In this document: positions 49,202-57,907 of the stretch, one piece after another
Layout: each line of letters opens with the position of its first letter
Numbering within the stretch: the first letter of the stretch is position 1
Assembly (NCBI RefSeq): GCF_016862935.1
Contig: NZ_BONX01000009.1
Location: 124,001-188,000 of the forward strand
DNA from: Plantactinospora mayteni
GTDB lineage: Bacteria > Actinomycetota > Actinomycetes > Mycobacteriales > Micromonosporaceae
DNA length: 64,000 bases
Direction: 5' to 3'
Made by a program: the position numbers and the translations under genes
The notes under the pieces: model-generated
The model's database searches: none
Told to the model about the DNA's origin: nothing
Seen by the model: the letters and a program-made list of their open reading frames with translations, nothing else

Positions 49202-49999
49202 TCAGGTGCCGGCCGTGCTGTCGGGGTGCCTGCGGCGGTGCTGCCGACGGATCTCGGTGGGCCGGGTCGGGTCGACGTACCGGGGCCGGTCGGGTTCGTC
49301 GGGGCGCAGCGGTGCCAGGGTGACGGTGAGCGCCTCGATGATCGCGTCGGTGGCCCGGGCGGCGGCGCCGGGGCTGGCCGGGTCGATCCCGGTCAGGTCG
49401 ACCGGCGGGCCGAAGTGCACCCGGATCACCGGCCGGCGGAGCATCGCCCGGCCGACCGACCGGAGCATTCCGGTCGGCGCCGCGTACGGCAGCACCTCGT
49501 GCGCGCCCCACTGGGCGACCGGCACGACGGTGGCGCCACTGGCGAAGGCGAGCCGGGCGGTGCCGGTCTTGCCCCGCTCGGGCCACATGCCGGGGTCGAG
49601 TCCCATCCGCCCCTCCGGATAGACCAGCACCACCGAGCCCTGGGCGACGGCCACCGCCGCGTGCTCCAGGGCGAGTCCGACGCTCGGGGTACGCCGGTCG
49701 ACCCGGATGTGTCCGCTGGCCCGCATCGCGGAGCCGACGATCGGGGCCCGGAACACCCCGCCGGTGGCCATGATCCGGGGCGCGATCCGGCGTACCCGGC
49801 AGGCGGCGGTCAGCACCACCGGGTCGAACGGGTTGATGTGGTTGGCAGCCAGGATCAGCGGCCCGTGCCGCAGGTCGTCCGGTACGTCGCCGGTGACCCG
49901 CAGCCGGGCGAGCAGCCCGACCACGCCCCGGGCGAGTACCTGGAGGAAGAGCCAGAAGCGGGGGGCGCGCCAGGGTGCGGCGGTGGTGGTGGTCTCCAT
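49202..49999 (-). CDS. 1-acyl-sn-glycerol-3-phosphate acyltransferase family protein
   Basis: 265 residues. The PlsC fold has the catalytic motif NHINPFD (the H-x4-D pair), the lipid-binding region and YPEGRMGLDPGMWPERGKTGTARLAFASGATVVPVAQWGAHEVLP, the EGxxS/T-like block III and IV. An N-terminal hydrophobic part (FWLFLQVLARGVVGLLARL) is the membrane-association helix. It transfers an acyl chain to lysophosphatidic acid or a similar acceptor on the cytoplasmic face of the membrane. Basic tail (RRQHRRRHPDS). Confidence 0.88.
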   Translation of the reverse strand: METTTTAAPWRAPRFWLFLQVLARGVVGLLARLRVTGDVPDDLRHGPLILAANHINPFDPVVLTAACRVRRIAPRIMATGGVFRAPIVGSAMRASGHIRVDRRTPSVGLALEHAAVAVAQGSVVLVYPEGRMGLDPGMWPERGKTGTARLAFASGATVVPVAQWGAHEVLPYAAPTGMLRSVGRAMLRRPVIRVHFGPPVDLTGIDPASPGAAARATDAIIEALTVTLAPLRPDEPDRPRYVDPTRPTEIRRQHRRRHPDSTAGT

Positions 50000-50154
50000 C
50001 AGCGGTCGATCGTCGCACGGGCCGCCCGCCGACCGGGGGTGGGGCGGGGGTGTCGCGCCGGCCAGGACGCGTGCACCGCCGACGACCGCACAACGACTCG
50101 GGTGCCCGGCGGACGTGATCGACCTCCCAGCACCATCGTCTACGACGGCAGGTA

Positions 50155-50181
50155 GTATTTACTACGTCCGGTAGTAAATAC
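50155..50181. promoter_or_regulatory. 11-bp perfect inverted repeat upstream of cydA
   Basis: GTATTTACTAC (50155-50165), a 5-base spacer, then GTAGTAAATAC (50171-50181) lies 13 bases before the cydA GTG. The left arm extends to GTAGTATTTACTAC, itself near-palindromic. This AT-rich repeat stands out from the GC-rich surroundings. It lacks the TTGTGA/TCACAA core of a Rex site, so the regulator would be another type; its position would block transcription or translation initiation. Confidence 0.7.
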
Positions 50182-50194
50182 CTGGGGGTTTGCC

Positions 50195-51649
50195 GTGGAC
50201 GCGCTCGACGTCGCCCGGTGGCAGTTCGGTGTCACCACCGTCTACCACTTCCTCTTCGTACCGCTGACCATCGGGTTGTCGGTGCTCGTCGCGATCCTGC
50301 AAACCCGCTGGCATCGGACAGGGGAGCTGCGCTACCTGCGGCTGACCAAGTTCTACGGCAAGCTCTTCCTGATCAACTTCGCGATGGGCGTGGTCACCGG
50401 CATCGTGCAGGAGTTCCAGTTCGGGATGAACTGGAGCGACTACTCCCGCTTCGTCGGCGACGTCTTCGGCGCCCCGCTGGCCATCGAGGCCCTGCTCGCC
50501 TTCTTCCTCGAATCCACCTTCCTCGGCCTGTGGATCTTCGGCTGGGACCGGCTGCCCCGGCGGATCCACCTGGCCACCATCTGGGCCGCCGCGATCGGCT
50601 CGACGCTGAGCGCGTACTTCATCCTGGCCGCGAACTCCTGGATGCAGAACCCGGTCGGCTACCGGATCAACCCCGACACCGGCCGGGCCGAACTCACCGA
50701 CATCGTCGCCGTACTCACCAACAAGGTCACCCTGGTCACCTTCCCGCACACCCTCGCCGGCTGCTTCCTGGTCGCCGGGGCGCTGATGGTCTCGATCGCC
50801 CTCTGGCACCTGCGCCGCCCGTCCGGGAAGAAGGCCGACAGCGGCAGCCAGCAGAGCGCGGCGGCGGGGGAGGACCGCGCCGCGTTCCGGTTCGCCGCCC
50901 GGTTCGGCGCCTGGGTCACCCTCGCCGCCGCGGTCGCCGTCGTCGTCACCGGCGACCTGCAAGGCAAGATCATGACGCAGGTGCAGCCGATGAAGATGGC
51001 CGCCGCCGAGGCGCTCTACACCACCGAGCAGCCCGCCTCGTTCTCCGTACTCACCGTCGGCAGCCTGGACGGCAGCCGGGAACTCTTCGCCATCAAGATC
51101 CCGTACCTGCTCTCGGTGCTCGGCACCGGTGACCCGAACGGCCAGGTCCGGGGCATCAACGACCTCCAGGCCCAGTACGTCGCCCAGTACGGCCCCGGCA
51201 GCTACACCCCGATCATCCCGGTGACCTACTGGAGCTTCCGATTCATGATCGGCTTCGGGTTGGCCGCCGCAGCCATCGCGCTCTGGGTGCTCTGGGCACA
51301 GCGCCGTGGGCGTACCCCGAATTCTCGCTGGCTGGTCCGGGCCGGCCTGGTCATGCCGGTCCTGCCGCTCGCCGCGAACTGCTTCGGCTGGATCTTCACC
51401 GAGATGGGCCGGCAGCCGTGGGTCGTCTTCGGCGAGATGCTCACCCGCGACGGCGTCTCCCGCAGCGTCTCCCTCGCCGAGGTGATCACCTCGTTCACCG
51501 CCTTCACCCTGGTCTACGCCACCCTCGCCATCGTCGAGGTCCGGCTGCTGATCCGGTACGCCCGCGCCGGCCTGCCGGACACCGCACCACCCGCCGAACC
51601 GGACCCCGACACCGACGACGAGAACCGCCCCCTCGCCTTCGCCTACTGA
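50195..51649 (+). CDS. cydA: Cytochrome bd quinol oxidase subunit I
   Basis: 484 residues with about nine membrane helices. The opening WQFGVTTVYHFLFVPLTIGLSVLVAILQTRW carries the conserved heme-ligand His. VQEFQFGMNWSDYSRFVGDVFGAPLAIEALLAFFLESTFLGLWIFGW is the family core with conserved Glu residues. VTFPHTLAGCFLV includes the heme b595/d region. ITGDLQGKIMTQVQPMKMAAAEALY and the late GRQPWVVFGEMLTRDGVS are the other diagnostic stretches. The quinol-binding Q-loop is of the short type. It forms the oxidase with CydB, the terminal electron acceptor for low oxygen. It starts with GTG after a G-rich region. An 11-bp inverted repeat is just upstream. Confidence 0.96.
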   Translation: MDALDVARWQFGVTTVYHFLFVPLTIGLSVLVAILQTRWHRTGELRYLRLTKFYGKLFLINFAMGVVTGIVQEFQFGMNWSDYSRFVGDVFGAPLAIEALLAFFLESTFLGLWIFGWDRLPRRIHLATIWAAAIGSTLSAYFILAANSWMQNPVGYRINPDTGRAELTDIVAVLTNKVTLVTFPHTLAGCFLVAGALMVSIALWHLRRPSGKKADSGSQQSAAAGEDRAAFRFAARFGAWVTLAAAVAVVVTGDLQGKIMTQVQPMKMAAAEALYTTEQPASFSVLTVGSLDGSRELFAIKIPYLLSVLGTGDPNGQVRGINDLQAQYVAQYGPGSYTPIIPVTYWSFRFMIGFGLAAAAIALWVLWAQRRGRTPNSRWLVRAGLVMPVLPLAANCFGWIFTEMGRQPWVVFGEMLTRDGVSRSVSLAEVITSFTAFTLVYATLAIVEVRLLIRYARAGLPDTAPPAEPDPDTDDENRPLAFAY

Positions 51650-51694
51650 CCGGCGCCCGCAGCCCGAACCCCCACCGACCCGACGGAGTCCACG

Positions 51695-52690
51695 ATGGAC
51701 CTGCCCACCTTCTGGTTCCTGCTCATCGCCGTGCTCTTCACCGGCTACTTCATCCTGGAGGGCTTCGACTTCGGCGTCGGCATCCTGCTGCCGGTACTCG
51801 GCCGCGACGACCGGGAACGCCGGGTGCTGATCAACACCATCGGGCCGGTCTGGGACGGCAACGAGGTCTGGCTGATCACCGCCGCCGGTGGCCTCTTCGC
51901 CGCCTTCCCCGGCTGGTACGCCAGCCTCTTCTCCGGCTTCTACCTGCCGTTCCTGCTCGTGCTGCTCGCCCTGATCTTCCGGGGCGTCGCCTTCGAATAC
52001 CGACACAAGCGCCCCGAGGCCCGCTGGAAGGCCCGCTGGGATCTCGCCATCTTCCTCGGCTCGCTGATCCCGGCCGCGCTGTGGGGAGTCGTCCTCGGCA
52101 ACCTGCTGCGCGGCGTACCGCTGGACGCCCGACACGACTACACCGGCGGCCTGCTCGACCTGCTCAACCCGTACGCCCTGCTCGGCGGGGTGACCACGAC
52201 GGCGCTGTTCGTCACGCACGGCGCCGTCTTCCTCGCGCTGAAGACCACCGGCGAGATCCGGACCCGGGCCGGCCGGCTCGCCGCCCGGGCCGGCACGGCC
52301 ACCGCCGCCGTCACCGCCGCGTTCCTGGCCGTCGGCCTGACCATCCGGCACACCCCGGCCGCCGTCGGGCTCGCCGTGGCCGCCGCCGTCGCCCTGGCCG
52401 GCACGCTGGTCGCCACCCGGGTACGCCGGGAGGGCTGGGCCTTCGTCGGTACCGCCGCCGCGATCGGGCTGACCGTCGCCGCCCTGTTCGCCGCGCTCTT
52501 CCCGACCGTGCTGCCGTCCACCACCGACCCGGCCGGCACCCTCACCGTCGACAACGCCGCCTCCAGCGCCTACACCCTGAAGGTGATGACCTGGGTGGCC
52601 GTCTTCTTCACCCCCGTCGTCCTCGCCTACCAGGGCTGGACCTACTGGGTGTTCCGCAGGCGGATCGGGGTCGCCAACATCCCGCGATGA
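51695..52690 (+). CDS. cydB: Cytochrome bd quinol oxidase subunit II
   Basis: 331 residues with about eight to nine helices. The opening MDLPTFWFLLIAVLFTGYFILEGFDFGVGILLPVLGRDDRERRVLINTIGPVWDGNEVWLITAAGGLFAAFP is the family signature, with GFDFG and WDGNEVW. It is the heme-free partner of CydA, stabilising the bd complex. The ATG starts 46 bases after the cydA stop with no other gene between. No cydDC transporter/assembly genes follow, which is unusual for a bd operon; they may lie elsewhere. Confidence 0.95.
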   Translation: MDLPTFWFLLIAVLFTGYFILEGFDFGVGILLPVLGRDDRERRVLINTIGPVWDGNEVWLITAAGGLFAAFPGWYASLFSGFYLPFLLVLLALIFRGVAFEYRHKRPEARWKARWDLAIFLGSLIPAALWGVVLGNLLRGVPLDARHDYTGGLLDLLNPYALLGGVTTTALFVTHGAVFLALKTTGEIRTRAGRLAARAGTATAAVTAAFLAVGLTIRHTPAAVGLAVAAAVALAGTLVATRVRREGWAFVGTAAAIGLTVAALFAALFPTVLPSTTDPAGTLTVDNAASSAYTLKVMTWVAVFFTPVVLAYQGWTYWVFRRRIGVANIPR

Positions 52691-52730
52691 CCACCCGCCG
52701 ACGGCCACCACCGTGATGCCTACCGCAAGT

Positions 52731-52815
52731 TGAGACTTTCCAAGCCGTCGACCGGTGCTGGCCACACCAGCCCGCGCACAAAGTCTCATGAAGGACTTCA
52801 ATGAAACAATTGAAG
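52731..52815 (+). promoter_or_regulatory. Hairpin-rich leader before the siderophore-reductase gene
   Basis: TGAGACTTT (52731-52739) and AAAGTCTCA (52780-52788) form a 9-bp stem closing a 40-base loop that itself has GCTGG/CCAGC. Just after it, CTTCAAT (52796-52802) pairs perfectly with ATTGAAG (52809-52815). The patch is AT-richer than the region. It could be a cis-regulatory RNA; no known riboswitch matches by eye, and no IdeR-type iron box was seen. Confidence 0.5.
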
Positions 52816-52865
52816 CGAAAGGCTCACCCAGGGCATCGACTTCTCGTAACCTTCGGAGGCCCCCG

Positions 52866-53729
52866 ATGGGACCACTGCCGATCCGGTTCATCCGGGTCGC
52901 CGACGTCGCCCGGATCACGCCGCGGATGGCTCGGATCACCTTCACCGGCGACGACCTCGGCGACCTCCACCTCGACGGACCCGACCAGCAGGTGAAGCTC
53001 TACTTCCCGAGGCCGGGGCAGCGCCGCCCCCGGCTGCCCGACCCCGACCCCGACCTCTGGCGCTGGTACGCCGGCTTCGCCGACATCCCCGCACCCGACC
53101 GCCCCTGGACCCGCAGCTACACCATCCGGGCACACCACCCGCACGGGAACCTGATCGACATCGACTTCACCCTGCACGAGCACGCCGGCCCCGCCACCCG
53201 GTGGGCACAGTCCGCCACCCCCGGCGACACCCTCGGCATGTTCGGCCCGTCCGCGGTCTTCGCCCGCCCCGTCCCGATCGGCAGCACCGACTGGATGCTG
53301 CTCGCCGGCGACGAGTCGGCGCTCCCGGCGATCGGCACCATCGTCGAGGCGCTGCCCGCCGGCGCCCACGCACACGCCTTCGTCGAGCTCCCCGACCCGG
53401 CCGAGGAGCAGCACTTCGACACCCCGGCCGCGCTCACCCTGCACTGGCTGCACCGTGGCGACCCGCCGACCGCGCACGGCAGCCGGCTGCTCGACGCCGT
53501 ACGCGCCGCGGCCTTCCCGGTCGGCTCCGTCTTCGCCTGGCTGGCCGGCGAGGCCGGCACCGTACGCGCCCTGCGCCGGCACCTCGTCGACGACCGGGGC
53601 CTGCCGAAACAGTCGATCGACTTCACCGGCTACTGGCGGCGGAACCTGACCCAGGACGACGACCCGACCGACGAGGACCTCGCCGAGGCACGCGAACGCC
53701 TCGCCGACGCCGCCGCGCCCACCGGGTGA
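52866..53729 (+). CDS. Siderophore-interacting protein (ferric-siderophore reductase family)
   Basis: 287 residues. FAD-binding domain: RIRVADVARITPRMARITFTGDDLGDLHLDGPDQQVKLYFPR, then RSYTIRAHHPHGNLIDIDFTLHEHAGPATRWAQSATPGDTLGMFGP, the RxYTxR and GPATxWA motifs of the SIP/ViuB family. C-terminal NAD(P)H-binding part: LLAGDESALPAIGTIVEALP and FAWLAGEAGTVRALRRHLVDDRGLPKQSIDFTGYWRR. It releases iron from ferric siderophores by reduction in the cytoplasm. The ATG at 52866 has GGAGG six bases upstream; an upstream in-frame ATG (52788) lies in the hairpin leader. Confidence 0.92.
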   Translation: MGPLPIRFIRVADVARITPRMARITFTGDDLGDLHLDGPDQQVKLYFPRPGQRRPRLPDPDPDLWRWYAGFADIPAPDRPWTRSYTIRAHHPHGNLIDIDFTLHEHAGPATRWAQSATPGDTLGMFGPSAVFARPVPIGSTDWMLLAGDESALPAIGTIVEALPAGAHAHAFVELPDPAEEQHFDTPAALTLHWLHRGDPPTAHGSRLLDAVRAAAFPVGSVFAWLAGEAGTVRALRRHLVDDRGLPKQSIDFTGYWRRNLTQDDDPTDEDLAEARERLADAAAPTG

Positions 53730-53855
53730 CCTCCACACCCTCGGGTGCCGGCCCCACCCCTGGGACCGGCGCCCGACCCGGCGGCGGCACCCCGACGACG
53801 AGCCCGCCAAGCGGCACCCGACCAAGCGGGACCCGGCCCACGGTTGCGGGCCGTC

Positions 53856-53885
53856 GACCTGAGCCGGCTCGACCTGAGCCGGCTC
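53856..53885. repeat. 15-bp direct repeat containing GAGCCGGCTC palindrome
   Basis: GACCTGAGCCGGCTC occurs twice back to back (53856-53870, 53871-53885) in the convergent spacer between the reductase and glyA. Each copy contains the 10-bp palindrome GAGCCGGCTC, so it may act as a T-less bidirectional terminator. Confidence 0.6.
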
Positions 53886-53935
53886 GGCTTCGGGCCGGAC
53901 GTCGCGGGCCCGGCCGGATCACCGGCGAGCCGGAA

Positions 53936-55474
53936 TCAGCCCAGGTCGACCACCGGATACAGCGGATAGTCCGCCAACAGGTCGGCGGCCTGCCCGGCCA
54001 CCCGCTCCGCCACCGCCCGGTCCAGCACGTACCGCGCCTTCGACGGCGCACCGTCCGGGCCGACCCCCGGCCGGATCGCCGACAACACCGTGTGCAGCAG
54101 CCCGGCGACGTCGTCCATCTCCGCCACCCCGAGCCCCCGGGTCGTCAACGCCGGCGTACCGAGCCGCACCCCGGAGGTGTACCAGGCGCCGTTCGGGTCC
54201 CGGGGCACCGAATTGCGGTTCGTCACGATGCCGGCGTCCAAGAGCGCCGCCTCGGCCTGCCGCCCCGTCAGTCCGTACCCCGACACGTCCACCAGCAGCA
54301 GATGGTTGTCCGTACCCCCGGTCACCAGCCGCGCCCCGCGCCGCGACAGCCCCTCCGCCAGGGCCACCGCGTTCTCCACCACCCGACCCGCGTACGCCGC
54401 GAACTCCGGCCGCCGCGCCTCCGCCAACGCGACCGCCTTGCCGGCCATCACGTGCGGCAACGGGCCACCGAGCACCATCGGACAACCCCGGTCCACCTGG
54501 TCGGCCAACTCCGGCCCGCACAACACCATGCCACCGCGCGGGCCCCGCAACGACTTGTGCGTCGTCGTGGTCACGATCTGCGCGTACGGCACCGGATCGA
54601 AGTCACCGGCGAACACCTTCCCGGCCACCAGCCCGGCGAAGTGCGCCATGTCGACCAGCAGCGTCGCACCGACCTCGTCGGCGATCTCCCGCATCAGCCG
54701 GAAATTCACCCGCCGCGGATACGCCGAATAGCCGGCCATCAGGATCAGCGGCCGGAACTCCCGGGCAATCCGGCGCACCTCGTCGTAGTCGAGCAGACCC
54801 GTCTCCGGATCGGTCCCGTAACTACGCTGGTCGAACATCTTGCCGGAGATGTTCGGCCGGAAGCCGTGCGTCAGATGCCCACCCGCATCCAGCGACATGC
54901 CCAACATCCGCTGGTCACCCAGCTCCCGACGCAGCACCGCCCAGTCCTGGTCGGTCAGCTCGTTCACCTGCCGGACCCCGGCCCGGCGCAATGCCGGCGA
55001 CTCCACCCGGTCGGCCAGTACCGCCCAGAACGCCACCAGGTTCGCGTCGATCCCCGAGTGCGGCTGCACGTACGCGTGCGCTGCCCCGAACAACTCCCGG
55101 GCATGCTCCGCCGCGATCGACTCCACCGTGTCGACGTTGCGGCAACCGGCGTAGAACCGGCGGCCGACCGTGCCCTCCGCGTACTTGTCGCTGAGCCAGT
55201 TACCCATCGCCAGCAGCACCGCCGGAGACGCGTAGTTCTCCGAGGCGATCAACTTCAACGACTCGCGCTGGTCGGCCAGCTCCGCGCCGATCGCGTCCGC
55301 GATCCGGGGCTCGACCGCCCGTACCACGTCCAACGCGGCGCGGAACGCCACCGACTCGGTCGACCCCGTCTTCGCGGACTCCGTGGCTGGCGTGGCCTTC
55401 GCGGCAGTTCCGGTCTTCGCCGTCGTCGTGGTCATCGCTGCCGTCGTGCCGAGCGGGGACACCTGATTCGCCAT
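53936..55474 (-). CDS. glyA: Serine hydroxymethyltransferase
   Basis: 512 residues. The PLP enzyme core is intact: [27 protein letters not shown], the cofactor Lys in [19 protein letters not shown], and [12 protein letters not shown] near the end. The N-terminus carries about 40 extra residues ([28 protein letters not shown]...) rich in Ala/Thr/Lys, longer than the typical 420. The enzyme also has insertions around residue 145-185, common in a class of actinobacterial GlyA. It interconverts serine and glycine with tetrahydrofolate. The ATG at 55474 has AGGAGG. Confidence 0.93.
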   Translation of the reverse strand: MANQVSPLGTTAAMTTTTAKTGTAAKATPATESAKTGSTESVAFRAALDVVRAVEPRIADAIGAELADQRESLKLIASENYASPAVLLAMGNWLSDKYAEGTVGRRFYAGCRNVDTVESIAAEHARELFGAAHAYVQPHSGIDANLVAFWAVLADRVESPALRRAGVRQVNELTDQDWAVLRRELGDQRMLGMSLDAGGHLTHGFRPNISGKMFDQRSYGTDPETGLLDYDEVRRIAREFRPLILMAGYSAYPRRVNFRLMREIADEVGATLLVDMAHFAGLVAGKVFAGDFDPVPYAQIVTTTTHKSLRGPRGGMVLCGPELADQVDRGCPMVLGGPLPHVMAGKAVALAEARRPEFAAYAGRVVENAVALAEGLSRRGARLVTGGTDNHLLLVDVSGYGLTGRQAEAALLDAGIVTNRNSVPRDPNGAWYTSGVRLGTPALTTRGLGVAEMDDVAGLLHTVLSAIRPGVGPDGAPSKARYVLDRAVAERVAGQAADLLADYPLYPVVDLG

Positions 55475-55633
55475 GCAAGCCTCCTGGGCAGGGAAAAGCG
55501 GCCCAGGCGCACGGCACACGTCACTCGACGGGACCGCTTCCCGATGGTTGACCCCATCCCAGCACGCCAGTCACGGTCCGGGCCGAGCGTACCAACCCGC
55601 CCGGCCCGCAGCGACCAACCACGCCAACCCGGC

Positions 55634-56359
55634 TCAGCCCGCGTCGCGCAGCTCCGCCAACCGCGCCTCGATCTCCGCCAGCTCGGCCCGCAACTTCTCC
55701 GCCTGCTGCTCGGCCTCCCGCCGCTCCACCGCCATGATCTGCTCCACCGCCTCGTGCACCCCGGGGACGTCGATCAACGCCACCATCTTCAGCGCCTCGG
55801 CCGGCTTGATCACGTACGGCTTCGCCAGCGACTTCGTACCCTGCGTCGCCGCCAACGTCCACTCGCCGTCCACGTACGTCAGGGTGACCGTCAACGCCGC
55901 CGGACCCTTCGGCTTCACCGCCTTCGTCGCCCGACGGGCCGGCCTCGCCTCACCCTCGCCCTCACCGTCGGCCGGACGGGCCGGGGGAGTGTCCACTGCG
56001 GTCACTGTTGCCTCCTCGCGGGGCGCCGGAACCGGCTCCCTGACAATCTTGAACTCTGGTTCGGCGGCCGGCTCGGGCTCCGGCTCCGGCTTTGCCGCCG
56101 GCCGCCGCGTCGCACCCTTCGGCGCAACGGCCAGGTCGGTGGGGGAGAAGGGCAACTCGTCCCGGCCGAACCGGACCACCACCCACTCCTCGGACACCTC
56201 CGGATCGGTCAACTCCACCACCTGACCGAGCTGACCGGCAATCTGCCCCGCCGCCTCGGTGAACATCACCTTCGGCTTGCGACCACCCGCCAACGCGTCC
56301 CTGATGTGCTGTAACTCCTCGGTGGACAACCCCTGTTCAGCAGTACGCGCGGCAGCCAT
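55634..56359 (-). CDS. Conserved actinobacterial protein, DUF6319-like
   Basis: 241 residues. The N-terminus (LSTEELQHIRDALAGGRKPKVMFTEAAGQIAGQLGQVVELTDPEVSEEWVVVRFGRDELPFSPTDLAVA) fits a small winged or SH3-like domain. A Pro/Glu-rich linker follows (EPEPEPAAEPEF), then a basic, Lys/Arg-rich segment (ARPARRATKAVKPKG). The C-terminal part is beta-hairpin plus a coiled coil (VERREAEQQAEKLRAELAEIEARLAELRDAG). I believe this is DUF6319, but the assignment is by memory. GAGGGAT lies just before the ATG at 56359. The segment WTLAATQGTKSLAKPYVI recalls DNA-binding hairpins. Confidence 0.72.
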   Translation of the reverse strand: MAAARTAEQGLSTEELQHIRDALAGGRKPKVMFTEAAGQIAGQLGQVVELTDPEVSEEWVVVRFGRDELPFSPTDLAVAPKGATRRPAAKPEPEPEPAAEPEFKIVREPVPAPREEATVTAVDTPPARPADGEGEGEARPARRATKAVKPKGPAALTVTLTYVDGEWTLAATQGTKSLAKPYVIKPAEALKMVALIDVPGVHEAVEQIMAVERREAEQQAEKLRAELAEIEARLAELRDAG

Positions 56360-56594
56360 CGGATCCCTCTTCCGTACACCTGTTTGATTCATGACTTACT
56401 ACCAGGCCGACCCGACAACGTCGAGACGGACACACCGGTCCGAGATCAACAAAACCAGGTCCCGATCCCGACCGGCCCGCCGCACCCACACGTGGCAAGA
56501 TCCCCAGCTACCGGACTCGCGTGGACAACCCCGCGACACCGGCACCGCCGGCCCGGGCACCACCGCGCAGGCGACAACCGAGGGGGAGAGGCCC

Positions 56595-57323
56595 ATGACT
56601 CCGTTGACGGTGGTGACCGGCGGCGGCCGGGGTATCGGCGCCGCGACCGTACGACAACTCGCCACCGCCGGACACGACGTGGTCTTCTGCTACCGCCGCG
56701 ACACCGACGCCGCCGACGCCGTACTCCGCGACATCACCGCCGCCGGACGCCGGGGCCTGGCCGTCCGCGCCGACACCACCGACCCCGACCAGGTGGCACG
56801 ACTCTTCGACGAGGCCGGGAAGCTCGGCGAACCCACCGGCCTGGTCAACAACGCCGGAGTGACCAGCCCGATCGGCCCGTTCGCGGAGCTGACCGTCACC
56901 GACCTGCGCCGCGTCGTCGACGTCAACCTCATCGGGTACGTCCTCTGCGCCCAACAGGCCGCCCGCCGGTTCGCGTCCGGCGGGGCGATCGTCAACGTCT
57001 CCTCGGCGGCGGCCACCCTCGGCAGCCCCGGCGAATACGTGCACTACGCCGCCGTCAAGGCCGCCACCGACACCCTCACCGTCGGCCTGGCCAAGGAACT
57101 CGCCCCCCGAGGCATCCGGGTCAACGCCGTCTCACCCGGCATCGTCGACACCGAACTCCACATCATCTCCGGGGTACCCGACCGGGCCCGGCAGGCCGCC
57201 GGCCGGATCCCGCTCGGCCGCGCCGGCCGGGCCGACGAGATCGCCGCCGCGGTCGTCTGGCTACTCGGCGACGGCGCCTCCTACACCACCGGCGCGGTAC
57301 TCCGGGTCGCCGGCGGCCTGTAG
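56595..57323 (+). CDS. SDR-family NAD(P)-dependent oxidoreductase
   Basis: 242 residues. Rossmann motif TGGGRGIGAATVRQLATAGHDVVFCYRRD, the NNAG motif (LVNNAGVTSPIG), the catalytic Ser-Tyr-Lys in SSAAATLGSPGEYVHYAAVKAATD and the C-terminal PGIVDTELHIISG with a helix. Very like FabG-type 3-oxoacyl-ACP reductases, although substrate cannot be inferred. The Arg after strand 2 favours NADP. The ATG at 56595 follows GGGGGAGAGG. The next genes downstream are an AraC-type regulator and a VOC protein. Confidence 0.9.
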   Translation: MTPLTVVTGGGRGIGAATVRQLATAGHDVVFCYRRDTDAADAVLRDITAAGRRGLAVRADTTDPDQVARLFDEAGKLGEPTGLVNNAGVTSPIGPFAELTVTDLRRVVDVNLIGYVLCAQQAARRFASGGAIVNVSSAAATLGSPGEYVHYAAVKAATDTLTVGLAKELAPRGIRVNAVSPGIVDTELHIISGVPDRARQAAGRIPLGRAGRADEIAAAVVWLLGDGASYTTGAVLRVAGGL

Positions 57324-57457
57324 CAGCACCACCGCCCCCGGCACCGTCCGTCGTGCGCTGCCGGAGTGCGACACCGCCGAGGGGGCTGACACGTAGACGC
57401 CAGCCGGGGCGCCGGCGGCGCTGGGCAACGTCGGCCCGGTATGGCACCATCTCGCAG

Positions 57458-57907
57458 GTGACCAGCACATCCGCCGAGGCACAGCACCTGCGCGATCTCG
57501 CGCGGCTGCGCCGCGTCCGCGACCGGATCGACCGGGAACACGCCCGGCCGCTCGACGTCGAGGCGCTCGCCCGCGGCGTGAACATGTCCGCCGGGCACCT
57601 CAGCCGCCAGTTCCGGCTCGCCTACGGGGAGTCCCCGTACGCCTACCTGATGACCCGGCGCATCGAGCGCGCCATGGCACTGCTGCGTCGTGGCGACCTC
57701 AGCGTCACCGAAGTCTGTTTCGCGGTCGGCTGCTCGTCGCTGGGCACCTTCAGCACCCGCTTCACCGAGCTGGTCGGCGTGCCACCGAGCACCTACCGGG
57801 CCCAGGCAGCGCACGCGACCGCCGAGATGCCGCCGTGCGTCGCGAAACAGGTGACCAGACCGATCAGGAATCGAGAAGCGCGGGTCAGCGAGCCGCAACT
57901 AGCGTGA
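57458..57907 (+). CDS. AraC-family HTH regulator (DNA-binding domain only)
   Basis: 149 residues, containing two HTH units: ARPLDVEALARGVNMSAGHLSRQFRLAYGESPYAYLMTRRIERAMALLRRGDLSVTEVCFAVGCSSLGTFSTRFTELVGVPPSTYRAQ, the AraC/XylS domain. No effector-binding domain is present, as in MarA/SoxS. The GTG at 57458 has weak upstream AGG. Its stop overlaps the ATG of the VOC gene (ATGA type), so these two are one operon. It may act on the VOC partner or neighbouring genes. Confidence 0.85.
   Translation: MTSTSAEAQHLRDLARLRRVRDRIDREHARPLDVEALARGVNMSAGHLSRQFRLAYGESPYAYLMTRRIERAMALLRRGDLSVTEVCFAVGCSSLGTFSTRFTELVGVPPSTYRAQAAHATAEMPPCVAKQVTRPIRNREARVSEPQLA

Noticed and set aside
50155-50181. Rex operator reading of the cydA upstream repeat
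   Set aside because: The TTGTGA...TCACAA core is missing.
52796-52815. CRISPR repeat candidate (CTTCAAT...ATTGAAG)
   Set aside because: Only one copy and no spacers or cas genes in the window.
50162-52945. Minus-strand 927-residue frame opposite cydAB
   Set aside because: Antisense to certain genes; no domain; Gly/Glu/Asp-rich shadow.
53201-56314. Plus-strand 1037-residue frame over glyA and its neighbours
   Set aside because: Antisense shadow of glyA and the DUF6319-like gene, rich in His/Arg/Pro.
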